Shown: piece after piece, positions 16,188 through 22,835 of the stretch
Layout: the number at the start of each line of letters is the position of its first letter
How positions within the stretch are numbered: position 1 is the stretch's first letter
Origin: a virus
Length of the DNA: 24,590 bases
IMG/VR virus record: IMGVR_UViG_3300035698_025137
Coordinates: 1-24,590 of that record
Strand: one strand, 5' to 3'
Position numbers and translations under genes: made by a program
Notes under the pieces: model-generated
The model's input: the letters and a program-made list of their open reading frames with translations, nothing else
Databases searched by the model: none
What the model was told of the DNA's origin: nothing

Positions 16188-17166
16188 ACAATCATTCACG
16201 GCTGCAAGCACCTTGCCGGCCAAACTTATCGTGGACAATGATCTAACTGAAAGTATTAAAAAACAATATATTCCACCGATTCACATTCAGATCAATCCTA
16301 CCAACAAATGTCCTTACGCTTGTACATTTTGTAGTTGCGGTAATCGAGACCTAAAACAAAGCTATGATTATGATAAATTTAAAATCATGCTCGATAAGTT
16401 CGGTTTGTTAGGTACTAAGGCTGTGACGATTACAGGCGGCGGTGATCCTCTAGCCTATAAATATTTTTCAGCCTTGTTACATTACATTGTCAATGTTAAG
16501 AAAATGGAAGCGGCCATGGTAACGAACGGCTTCATGTTTCCTCAATTCGTTAATGATAAAAATTTAAACAAAATGACTTGGTGTCGCATTTCCGTCTATG
16601 ATGAATATCCATTTCGTCCTGAAAAAATTGAGGAAACAATCCAGAAATGTCCTGATGTGGATTGGGCCTTTAGTTATGTCGTTACTGACAAATATGATTA
16701 TACCAATCTCCGTAAATGCTTAGTGTTTGCCAATCAATATAAAGACAGATTTTCTCACGTCCGCGTAGTTAGTGACATTTTCAATGAAAAGGTTGAATTG
16801 GGAGATATTCAAGAAAAATTAGAAGCTGAAGGTATTGATACAAGTATGTGCATTTGGCAAGGTCGGAAAGATTATGGCCGGGGCGCTAAGCGATGTATGA
16901 TTAGTCTAATGAAGCCTAACATTGACCCAGAAGGCAAGTTTATGCCTTGCTGTGGAGTGCAGTATGCCGTTGATGATGATATCCGGGATTTTGACGGCCG
17001 ACTTAGTATGGGTAACGCCTTTGAGGGTGATACTATTGAAAAAATCTATGAAAAACAGGAATACTTTGATGGTTCGATTTGTAATAAGTGCTTTTACTCA
17101 GGATACAACAATACCCTGAATGCATTATGGGATTCAGGTGATTTGGTCCATAAGAATTTTGTATAG
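16177..17166 (+). CDS. Radical SAM enzyme with SPASM-like Cys-rich C-terminus
   Basis: This 329-residue protein has the radical SAM motif C45-x3-C49-x2-C52 (CPYACTFC), which binds a 4Fe-4S cluster, and GGGDP (87-91) for SAM contact. The C-terminal third has extra cysteines C240, C258-C259 and C302-x2-C305, like the SPASM/auxiliary-cluster region. It overlaps the preceding gene by eleven bases and is followed six bases later by the sulfotransferase. The substrate is not visible. Related enzymes in such clusters may carry out radical-based epimerisation, dehydrogenation or methylthio-type chemistry. Given its place, action on a sugar, lipid or nucleotide is plausible. This is inference. Confidence 0.88.
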   Translation: MANKQSFTAASTLPAKLIVDNDLTESIKKQYIPPIHIQINPTNKCPYACTFCSCGNRDLKQSYDYDKFKIMLDKFGLLGTKAVTITGGGDPLAYKYFSALLHYIVNVKKMEAAMVTNGFMFPQFVNDKNLNKMTWCRISVYDEYPFRPEKIEETIQKCPDVDWAFSYVVTDKYDYTNLRKCLVFANQYKDRFSHVRVVSDIFNEKVELGDIQEKLEAEGIDTSMCIWQGRKDYGRGAKRCMISLMKPNIDPEGKFMPCCGVQYAVDDDIRDFDGRLSMGNAFEGDTIEKIYEKQEYFDGSICNKCFYSGYNNTLNALWDSGDLVHKNFV

Positions 17167-17172
17167 GATGAT

Positions 17173-17826
17173 ATGACAGTAATTAACGAACAAAAGAAAT
17201 ACATTTTCATTCATATTCCTAAAAACGCCGGTACTGCCATGTACCGTGCTTTAGGTTCTGCCTCCAATACTTGTGATTGGCACGCCCCGGCCAAGGCAAT
17301 TCGCGATGTTTATCCACAACAATTCAAAGATTTCTACAAATTTGCCTTTGTGAGGAATCCATGGGAACGCATGGTTTCCATGTTTTCATTCATCATACTC
17401 CGGGATGAATGCCAACGTAACATACCTGACAAAAACAAGAAATTGAGTTTGAACGCCGGAGATTTTGAATATTGGCTGGAAAATTATGATGATTCGAATG
17501 ACCGAGCCGCATATCAAAAGAATGGTTCATGGTTTGGTCAGAATGCTCACTGGGAGTCTACAAAACGCACCCCAGTCAAACCCCAATTGGAATACATCAC
17601 TGACGATAATGGAGAAATTATTGTTAATACGGTAGGTCGTTTTGAGACTTTACAAACTGATTTGGCCGATTTTTGCCGAATACTAAACATACCTTTTGTG
17701 AGTTTGCCAATGGTTCGCAAAGGTGCTTTTAACGGTAGATATCAAGATTTATATACGCCGATCACCAAAGCCTTTGTGGATAAATATTTTGCAAGCGATA
17801 TTAAACGATTTGGATACGAATTCTAA
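17173..17826 (+). CDS. PAPS-dependent sulfotransferase-like protein
   Basis: This 217-residue protein has the 5'-phosphosulfate-binding loop HIPKNAGT (14-21), preceded by a hydrophobic strand YIFI, and the 3'-phosphate-binding segment FVRNPWERMVS (59-69). Both are characteristic of carbohydrate sulfotransferases of the Sulfotransfer_2 family. Length fits the compact bacterial/viral members. It would move a sulfo group from PAPS to a hydroxyl. PAPS must be made by the host because no APS kinase gene is seen. It lies six bases after the radical SAM gene (RBS AGGATG) and is coupled by TAATG to the next gene. Confidence 0.85.
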   Translation: MTVINEQKKYIFIHIPKNAGTAMYRALGSASNTCDWHAPAKAIRDVYPQQFKDFYKFAFVRNPWERMVSMFSFIILRDECQRNIPDKNKKLSLNAGDFEYWLENYDDSNDRAAYQKNGSWFGQNAHWESTKRTPVKPQLEYITDDNGEIIVNTVGRFETLQTDLADFCRILNIPFVSLPMVRKGAFNGRYQDLYTPITKAFVDKYFASDIKRFGYEF

Positions 17827-18503
17827 TGATAGAAGTAGTTTGCGTAAAATGGGGTGATTTGTATTCTCCCAATTATGTTAATAAATTGTTCCGGGCAGTA
17901 TCTAGGAACACAAATAGGGATTTCAATTTTACTTGTTACACTGAAGATAGAAACGGTGTAGATAAATCCATTAATTGTCACGATTTGCCCGTGAAGGTAT
18001 TGAATGGTTGGTGGAATAAGATGTATTTGTTTAGTAGTGACGCTGGCTTGCGAGATAAGAGGGTCCTGTATTTTGATCTTGATACAGTAATAGTTAATGA
18101 TATCAATGAACTAATGGATTTTACAGGCCCCTTCGGCATCATAAGAGATTTGTATTTCGCCAGACGTAAACCGGATGCCTATGCTTTTGGCTCAGGTGTA
18201 ATGGCCTGGCAAGGTCAAGAATGGACAGAACAGATATGGTCAAATTTCTATGGTGGTTGGGAAAGGAACGTAAGAACGGGCGGAGGGGACCAGAAATATC
18301 TTGAGAAGGTATTGCCTAAAAATAAGGTGATATTTTGGCAAGATTACCTCAAAGAACATAAGTTGATTAGTTACAAAGCACATGTTCGTGATACACCTCC
18401 TACGAATGTAGTGCCAGATAATACAAACGTGGTATGTTTCCACGGAAAACCAAGGCCACATGAAATGGAAACGTTACCATGGATGAAACAACATTGGAAG
18501 TAG
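17826..18503 (+). CDS. GT-A type glycosyltransferase (GT8/GT32-like)
   Basis: This 225-residue protein has VLYFDLDTVIV (80-90), a DXD motif on a strand as in GT8/GT32 glycosyltransferases. NGWWNKMYLFS (60-70) precedes it, and VVCFHGKPRPHE lies near the C-terminus, where a His-x-x-x-x-P metal/donor feature is usual (208-219 approximately). The donor is probably a nucleotide sugar in the cytosol. It is the last recognisable glycan gene. Its 3' end overlaps the first ParB-like gene by 25 bases, so the island and the array appear linked in one transcript. Confidence 0.78.
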   Translation: MIEVVCVKWGDLYSPNYVNKLFRAVSRNTNRDFNFTCYTEDRNGVDKSINCHDLPVKVLNGWWNKMYLFSSDAGLRDKRVLYFDLDTVIVNDINELMDFTGPFGIIRDLYFARRKPDAYAFGSGVMAWQGQEWTEQIWSNFYGGWERNVRTGGGDQKYLEKVLPKNKVIFWQDYLKEHKLISYKAHVRDTPPTNVVPDNTNVVCFHGKPRPHEMETLPWMKQHWK

Positions 18504-18931
18504 AAGAATATCCAATTAGGATGATACACACTAATAAACTACGGTATATGGTAGAACATCCGAATTTTAAAGGTTCGGGAAAATCAAATGGTGGTTTCCT
18601 AAATCGTCACTTGATTTTCCTCGGTCAATTACAAAGGCAGGGATTTGTACGAGGTGTCATTGATGCTCATACCGGCAATGAATCAATGACCTTGACTAAC
18701 AATATCAATAAATGTTGGCAGGATTTTAAGAAACATAATGGCCGCATGATTAATCCTTTAATTGCTAAGGAACATGATGGCTTCTTTTACGTTTTTGTCG
18801 GCAATCAAAGACTGACTTGCCTTAAAGCGATGGGTTTTGAAGGTGAAGTGCCGTTAAGAATTGCAGATAATGATGATGTTTGGACGAGTAATTGCAAACC
18901 TCTGAAAGCACATCCTTATGTCGAAGTATAA
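18479..18931 (+). CDS. ParB/Srx-like domain protein 1 of 5
   Basis: This 150-residue protein belongs to a paralogous set of five. Features: an L-x-Y element near the start (LRYM, 21-24), NPLIAKEH (92-99), YVFVGNQRLTCLKAMGF (104-120; GNQRL at 108-112, similar to the ParB GERR/GxxR loop), EVPLRIA and the C-terminal DDVWTSN (132-138). In ParB proteins the equivalent loop binds nucleotide. I see no DNA-binding helix-turn-helix. It starts inside the upstream glycosyltransferase gene, and the next paralogue begins at ATG in its HPYV codons. Function unknown; a sequence-specific nucleic-acid or nucleotide-binding role is possible. Confidence 0.75.
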   Translation: MDETTLEVEEYPIRMIHTNKLRYMVEHPNFKGSGKSNGGFLNRHLIFLGQLQRQGFVRGVIDAHTGNESMTLTNNINKCWQDFKKHNGRMINPLIAKEHDGFFYVFVGNQRLTCLKAMGFEGEVPLRIADNDDVWTSNCKPLKAHPYVEV

Positions 18932-19352
18932 AATAATTTATGTTGATATATCCGAACTATGTTATAGATGGGAATATGAGCATTATTCAACGCCTTCCAA
19001 AAGGAGTACACGTTTAAGATTTTTTTATACCTTGGAAACCATGATGTTTAAAGAGTTGGAGAAATTGCCTTATCGAGAAATGCGAGAACTCTGGCAATCC
19101 ATTTTTGATAATGGTTTGATTCATCCTCTGGTGGTAAAATTTGTGGAAAATAAATATTATGTAATTACAGGCAATCAGCGGTTGTGTTGTTTGAAAGTTG
19201 CTAAGAGAAAAGGTACGATAACGGGCAAACGTATACCTGTTATTGTTGCATCCGAGGAAGATACTTGGGGTGATAATACCTATCCACAAATTATAATAGA
19301 CGAGATTATCGATAATGATCCAGGGTTTGACACGGGAAGAAAGGTTAGTTAA
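18918..19352 (+). CDS. ParB/Srx-like domain protein 2 of 5
   Basis: The protein has 144 residues. It shares LCYRWEY (14-20), PLVVKF (70-75), YVITGNQRLCCLKV (81-94; GNQRL 85-89) and DTWGDNT (115-121) with its neighbours. Between lie divergent stretches. Its start ATG overlaps the end of paralogue 1 by 14 bases. Its C-terminus is longer and acidic (IIIDEIIDNDPGFD), unlike the HPY-type ends of paralogues 1 and 4. It overlaps the next gene by 38 bases, the largest overlap in the array. Confidence 0.75.
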   Translation: MSKYKIIYVDISELCYRWEYEHYSTPSKRSTRLRFFYTLETMMFKELEKLPYREMRELWQSIFDNGLIHPLVVKFVENKYYVITGNQRLCCLKVAKRKGTITGKRIPVIVASEEDTWGDNTYPQIIIDEIIDNDPGFDTGRKVS

Positions 19353-20214
19353 ACGTAGACAGGATAGAGAAAAGCGCCGTCAATCGTTGCTAGTACAGAA
19401 AACGGTAAACGATCAACGCCGGCAAGAAATGGCTCGACAAAGGGCCATAGCAAATGAAAAGCGAAAGAATGGAGAAATTCCTCCTCTACCTGCTCCCACA
19501 GCGGCAAACCGTAAATCTGCCAGACCAGTTCGACCTGTACAGAATAGACAAAATCGCGTAAAGCAAATTCAACAACCTTTACGCACGAATGCCCGCAAAC
19601 CTGCCAATCTAAGTAAACCTGATCCTCAGAACTATCCGATCAAGTTTGTCAAATTGAAGTTACTTGATTATCGCTGGGCCGCACCAGTATTTGACAGAGC
19701 GAAACAAATAAAATTGCTTAACAGGTTTGCAGATCAAGAAAAGGTACTTTCGCGGGAAGTAAGTTCAAGGAGTAATTCTGTTGAAGCGCGTATGAAGGAA
19801 GTTTATGATTCATTTAATACAACAGGTATGGTGAATCCTTTGGCAGTAAAACAACACCATTATAATGAGGATTTTGATGGATTAAATGATCCACATTATG
19901 TGGTCGTTGGAAATCAACGTCTATGTTGTTTGCGGGTTTTAGCTGCCAAGTTAGGTGTACCTGCCTTCAAGGAAATAGTTTGGAAAAATTTCAAGACTCC
20001 GGCTGAAATAAGTAAAGCAATCGAAACGGACAATATTTTACTTGAGGAAGCCGATCCACTCCAACGTAAAGAACTGAGACTAAAGTTGAATTTGGAAACT
20101 GAAATTGCTTCGCGAATCGCAAGAAGTGTGGATTCCTGGACCGATAGCACTGAACCTGTAAGAGCGGTGCCATACACTTATGTTAACGGATATAAACATA
20201 ATAGAAAAATATAA
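19315..20214 (+). CDS. ParB/Srx-like domain protein 3 of 5, with basic N-terminal extension
   Basis: This protein has 299 residues, twice the size of its paralogues. Residues 1-100 are extremely rich in R, K and Q (REERLVKRRQDREKRRQS) followed by a proline-rich stretch PPLPAP, so likely a nucleic-acid-binding or disordered tail. The ParB-like domain follows: LDYRWAAP (117-124), NPLAVKQ (174-180), YVVVGNQRLCCLRVL (195-209; GNQRL 199-203) and DSWTDST (273-279). A roughly 50-residue charged helical insert lies at 225-270. If the ATG at 19315 is wrong, ATG 19429 would shorten the tail to about 60 residues. The last codons are followed by an endonuclease gene inserted with a duplicated 16-base sequence. 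Confidence 0.7.
   Translation: MIQGLTREERLVKRRQDREKRRQSLLVQKTVNDQRRQEMARQRAIANEKRKNGEIPPLPAPTAANRKSARPVRPVQNRQNRVKQIQQPLRTNARKPANLSKPDPQNYPIKFVKLKLLDYRWAAPVFDRAKQIKLLNRFADQEKVLSREVSSRSNSVEARMKEVYDSFNTTGMVNPLAVKQHHYNEDFDGLNDPHYVVVGNQRLCCLRVLAAKLGVPAFKEIVWKNFKTPAEISKAIETDNILLEEADPLQRKELRLKLNLETEIASRIARSVDSWTDSTEPVRAVPYTYVNGYKHNRKI
20195..20210 (+). repeat. Left copy of 16-bp direct repeat
   Basis: AACATAATAGAAAAAT at the end of ParB-like gene 3. The same 16 bases recur at 21040-21055 in the same orientation. The two copies flank the endonuclease gene, 845 bases apart. The bases just outside differ (A before, A after here; T before, C after in the right copy). Confidence 0.85.
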
Positions 20215-21041
20215 TGAAATATGACATTGAATACGTTAAAAATTATTTTTCCGAAAGAAAATGTTTGTTATTGAATGACAACTATATCAATAACAAACAA
20301 AGATTGAACTATATTTGTAAATGTGGTCGCAAAACTCATACTCGTTTTGATACTTATAAAAGAGGTAAGGGATGGTGTAAGACGTGTAGAAATCGGTCCA
20401 TAGCAAATAGTAAAAAATTGAGTTTTGATTACATTAAAAATGTTTTCGAAAGAGAAGGCTGTACGCTTTTATCTAAAGAATATACCAATAATAAGGAGAA
20501 GTTAGATTACATTTGTAGTTGTGGATTTATATCCAACATCCGTTTCGACATGTTTCAAACAGGTAACCGTTGTTCTAATTGTAAGAGACAGAGAATAAAG
20601 GATACATGTTTAAAAAGGTATGGTGTTGACAATATATTCAAACTTCCAGGAAATTCGAAAAAGGTTGTGGCTTCTTTGGGTAAATGTAAAAGTGTCAAAA
20701 CGCCGTCCGGAAAGATTATTAAATTATATGGTTATGAACCGTTTGCTTATAAGACTTTGCTAAGAGAATATTCCGAAGAAGAGATAAAACATGAAACTAT
20801 AGATAAACCAATTGTTAATTATGTGACGGAAGATGGCAAATCACATAATTATTATCCGGATTTTTTCATACCTAAGGATAATCTGATTGTTGAGGTAAAA
20901 TCCAATTACACGCTATACGATGCGAAATGGATTGAAGTCAATAGATTGAAACAAAAGGAAAGTAAAAGAGCCGGTTATTTTTTCAAATTTATGGTTTTTG
21001 ATAGAAAAGAAAATTTAAAAACAATTTCTTATGAGATTTAA
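20214..21041 (+). CDS. Putative homing endonuclease, Zn-ribbon repeats + PD-(D/E)xK core
   Basis: This 275-residue protein has two tandem zinc-ribbon repeats: residues 3-58 (C35, C37, C55, C58) and 73-123 (C101, C103, C120, C123), each with a FDT/FDM element, likely DNA-recognition modules. A linker has CLKRYGVDNIFKLPG (132-146), a phrase found in many phage freestanding endonucleases. The C-terminal part has YYPDFFIPKDNLIVEVKS with P215-D216 and E227-x-K229, a PD-(D/E)xK nuclease core of the Vsr-like type. It is AT-rich compared with neighbours. The gene interrupts a tandem array of ParB-like genes, and the 16-base repeats suggest recent insertion. The stop at 21041 overlaps the next start. 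Confidence 0.82.
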   Translation: MKYDIEYVKNYFSERKCLLLNDNYINNKQRLNYICKCGRKTHTRFDTYKRGKGWCKTCRNRSIANSKKLSFDYIKNVFEREGCTLLSKEYTNNKEKLDYICSCGFISNIRFDMFQTGNRCSNCKRQRIKDTCLKRYGVDNIFKLPGNSKKVVASLGKCKSVKTPSGKIIKLYGYEPFAYKTLLREYSEEEIKHETIDKPIVNYVTEDGKSHNYYPDFFIPKDNLIVEVKSNYTLYDAKWIEVNRLKQKESKRAGYFFKFMVFDRKENLKTISYEI

Positions 21042-21474
21042 CATAATAGAAAAATCTGATCCGGAATATCCTCTTTACGGTATACCGATTGATGATTTGC
21101 AATATAAACGCCTGGCGCCAAGGGGTGATTATGTTAAAATGTCAAATGAATATTTGAATTGGTTCACCTATATGGAAACTCAGTTACCTAATAGACGGCC
21201 AGATAAGTTCAATAAATGGTATCGTAAAGAATTGATACTTTATCAGGTGTATGACCACATGCTGGAATCGCGTAAGATGTTTTATCCGTTGATCGCAAAG
21301 GAACACCGTAGACACCTTTATATAATTCGGGGCAATCAGAGACTTTGCAGCCTTCGGGCCCTAGGCTTTACCGGCGAAGTGCCGTGCTATTTGGCCAAAT
21401 CTACCGATTCCTGGAACGATAACACAAAAGCTTTTGTAAGGCATCCTTATGGTGACATTCAAATCCCCACCTAG
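21031..21474 (+). CDS. ParB/Srx-like domain protein 4 of 5
   Basis: This 147-residue protein has LQYKRLAP (23-30), PLIAKEH (86-92), YIIRGNQRLCSLRALGF (97-113; GNQRL 101-105), EVPCYLA and DSWNDNT (126-132), ending HPYGDIQIPT. It is closest to paralogue 1 in the GNQRL to GEVP segment. The present start ATG lies inside the endonuclease gene, so the first three residues (MRF) are encoded by endonuclease sequence. Before insertion the gene probably began at an ATG now within gene 3 (20180). Paralogue 5 begins inside its HPYG codons. Confidence 0.75.
   Translation: MRFNIIEKSDPEYPLYGIPIDDLQYKRLAPRGDYVKMSNEYLNWFTYMETQLPNRRPDKFNKWYRKELILYQVYDHMLESRKMFYPLIAKEHRRHLYIIRGNQRLCSLRALGFTGEVPCYLAKSTDSWNDNTKAFVRHPYGDIQIPT
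21040..21055 (+). repeat. Right copy of 16-bp direct repeat
   Basis: AACATAATAGAAAAAT, identical to 20195-20210. It covers codons 4 to 8-9 of ParB-like gene 4. Together with the left copy it marks the borders of the inserted endonuclease segment. Confidence 0.85.
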
Positions 21475-21883
21475 TGAATATGAAATTCGTGAAGTACCCA
21501 TGGCTTGTCTCCAGTATAGATGGAACGCACCCCAGTTCATTAATTGGAAGGGTAAAATACATCCGATGATTCGGAAATTTGCTGAATGGGAGCGAGGTGA
21601 AAAGTACAATGGTCTGATTGAAAGTATACTCAAAACGATTAAAGACGTGGATGGACATGGTTTGGTGAAACCGCTTATAGTCAAGCAAGATAAGTATGAT
21701 GAAAAATTTGACTTTTCCACATACTATGTTATAATAGGCAACCGTCGTTTGTGCGCTTTGAGAAGGAGTGGATACACCGGTACTGTGCCTTGTGTAATTT
21801 CCAAAGATATAGACACCTGGAATGATGCTACCCAAGCGAACAAATATTGGAAACGTATAAAGGTTGAAGGAATAGACAAATAA
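21449..21883 (+). CDS. ParB/Srx-like domain protein 5 of 5
   Basis: The protein has 144 residues. LQYRWNAPQF (21-30) matches the start of paralogue 3, PLIVKQ (75-80), YVIIGNRRLCALRR (93-106; GNRRL 97-101, the most ParB-like of the set), TVPCVIS and DTWNDAT (122-128). The start ATG overlaps paralogue 4 by 26 bases within the HPYG codons. Its stop overlaps the macro-domain gene as TAATG. The group shares an N-terminal L-x-Y-[RK] element and a C-terminal W-x-[DS]-x-[TC]-like element, so each is a full domain and not a fragment. Confidence 0.75.
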   Translation: MVTFKSPPSEYEIREVPMACLQYRWNAPQFINWKGKIHPMIRKFAEWERGEKYNGLIESILKTIKDVDGHGLVKPLIVKQDKYDEKFDFSTYYVIIGNRRLCALRRSGYTGTVPCVISKDIDTWNDATQANKYWKRIKVEGIDK

Positions 21884-22434
21884 TGGAATTAATATACAAA
21901 AAAGGTGATCTTTTTGATGAATTGGCCAAAATTAGAACATATTCAACTTCAAAGATGGGTCTTAGCAAACCAGACGCGATTGCCCATGCCTGCAACGCTA
22001 AAGGTGTATGGGGATCAGGCTTTGCAAAACAGTGTAAAGAAAAAGCGCCGGACGCCTATGAAGTCTATCGAGATTATTGCATAGGTACAAAATTCGACGA
22101 TTACAAAAAGAATGTGTTGGATTCCATGGATATCCGAGGCACTTGTCTACTTACATCCTCAAAGTTAGGACCGGAAATTGCCAGTCTCATAACTAGTGAT
22201 GGTTACGGAAAATTTGTCGATCCTGTTAAGGATATTCTGGCTTATACATACCATTCAGTATTGGAAATGCTTTCCTTGGTGAATCGCGGAGTCATAATTT
22301 GGTCGCCTAAAATTAACTCAGGTTTCTTTGGTGTGCCTTGGGAAAGAACTGAGGAAATCATAAAAATAGCATGTAAGGATTTTCAAAGTACAGAAGATTT
22401 GTCTATTCAATGGGTTGTCTGGGAATTGAAGTAA
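21883..22434 (+). CDS. Macro-domain (ADP-ribose-binding) protein
   Basis: This 183-residue protein has a macro domain of the Poa1p-like type. AIAHACNAKGVWGSGFAKQ (32-50) corresponds to the conserved N-x-x-G-x-x-x-G-G/S-G-x-A region and SPKINSGFFGVPWE (141-154) to the ribose/phosphate loop. Such proteins bind ADP-ribose or hydrolyse ADP-ribose-1''-phosphate or acyl-ADP-ribose. Its start overlaps paralogue 5 (TAATG). It could reverse or read NAD-dependent modification, or serve the phage's own tRNA/RNA ligation. Neither is shown here. Confidence 0.82.
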   Translation: MELIYKKGDLFDELAKIRTYSTSKMGLSKPDAIAHACNAKGVWGSGFAKQCKEKAPDAYEVYRDYCIGTKFDDYKKNVLDSMDIRGTCLLTSSKLGPEIASLITSDGYGKFVDPVKDILAYTYHSVLEMLSLVNRGVIIWSPKINSGFFGVPWERTEEIIKIACKDFQSTEDLSIQWVVWELK

Positions 22435-22437
22435 GAT

Positions 22438-22445
22438 GATAAATA
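22438..22445 (+). promoter_or_regulatory. Possible late-type promoter element
   Basis: GATAAATA fits the NATAAATA late promoter motif of T4-like phages and lies in one of the few true intergenic gaps, 33 bases before the FmdB-type gene. The genome is AT-rich, so the match may be chance; the same eight bases occur inside coding sequence near 10293. Confidence 0.25.
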
Positions 22446-22477
22446 ATGTCCACGTTTACGGGAGATAAGAGAAACTT

Positions 22478-22768
22478 ATGCCACTATATGAATTTGAATG
22501 TAACGATTGTCACTCCAAGGTTGAACACCTGATTTCCATTTCGGCTTACGAAAACAAAGATTATGATGATAAGTGTGCGGCCTGTCAGGGAGACATGGAC
22601 CGTGTCATTAACAGACTGAATTTCAGTTTGGTCGGTAGTAATTGGCATAGAGACGGATATTACAGTAATATCGACGCTGAATACAATCACGAAATGGGAA
22701 TCTATGAACACAATCTAAGACAGGTTGACAAACGAGATTCGATGGAACAAAATTTGCCTGAGATATAA
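22478..22768 (+). CDS. FmdB-type zinc-ribbon protein (96 aa)
   Basis: Small protein beginning MPLYEFECNDCHSKVEHL with cysteines C8-x2-C11 and C33-x2-C36 (CAAC), the putative-regulatory FmdB/CxxC zinc ribbon. The rest is hydrophilic with NWHRDGYYSN. GGAG at 22461-22464 lies upstream. Its role in phages is not known to me; a transcription-factor-like zinc ribbon is likely. It stands alone between the macro-domain gene and nrdJ. Confidence 0.7.
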   Translation: MPLYEFECNDCHSKVEHLISISAYENKDYDDKCAACQGDMDRVINRLNFSLVGSNWHRDGYYSNIDAEYNHEMGIYEHNLRQVDKRDSMEQNLPEI

Positions 22769-22831
22769 TTTTCTCCGTTTTCCTTTTTGTTACAGATAGT
22801 TAGCTTTTTACCTTTTTTCCTGCGGAGAAAA
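22769..22831 (+). promoter_or_regulatory. Inverted repeat that could hide the nrdJ ribosome-binding site
   Basis: TTTTCTCCG (22769-22777) and CGGAGAAAA (22823-22831) are perfect 9-bp inverse complements, 45 bases apart, in the leader between the FmdB-type gene and nrdJ. The right arm contains the Shine-Dalgarno GGAG (22824-22827), eight bases before the nrdJ ATG. Pairing would block ribosome entry. The loop is pyrimidine-rich (22778-22822). It is too short for a B12 riboswitch. Confidence 0.45.
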
Positions 22832-22835
22832 TTGC

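Noticed and set aside
22769-22835. B12 riboswitch ahead of the B12-dependent nrdJ
   Set aside because: The leader is only 67 bases, far too short for the cobalamin aptamer (about 200 bases), and no B12 box is seen.
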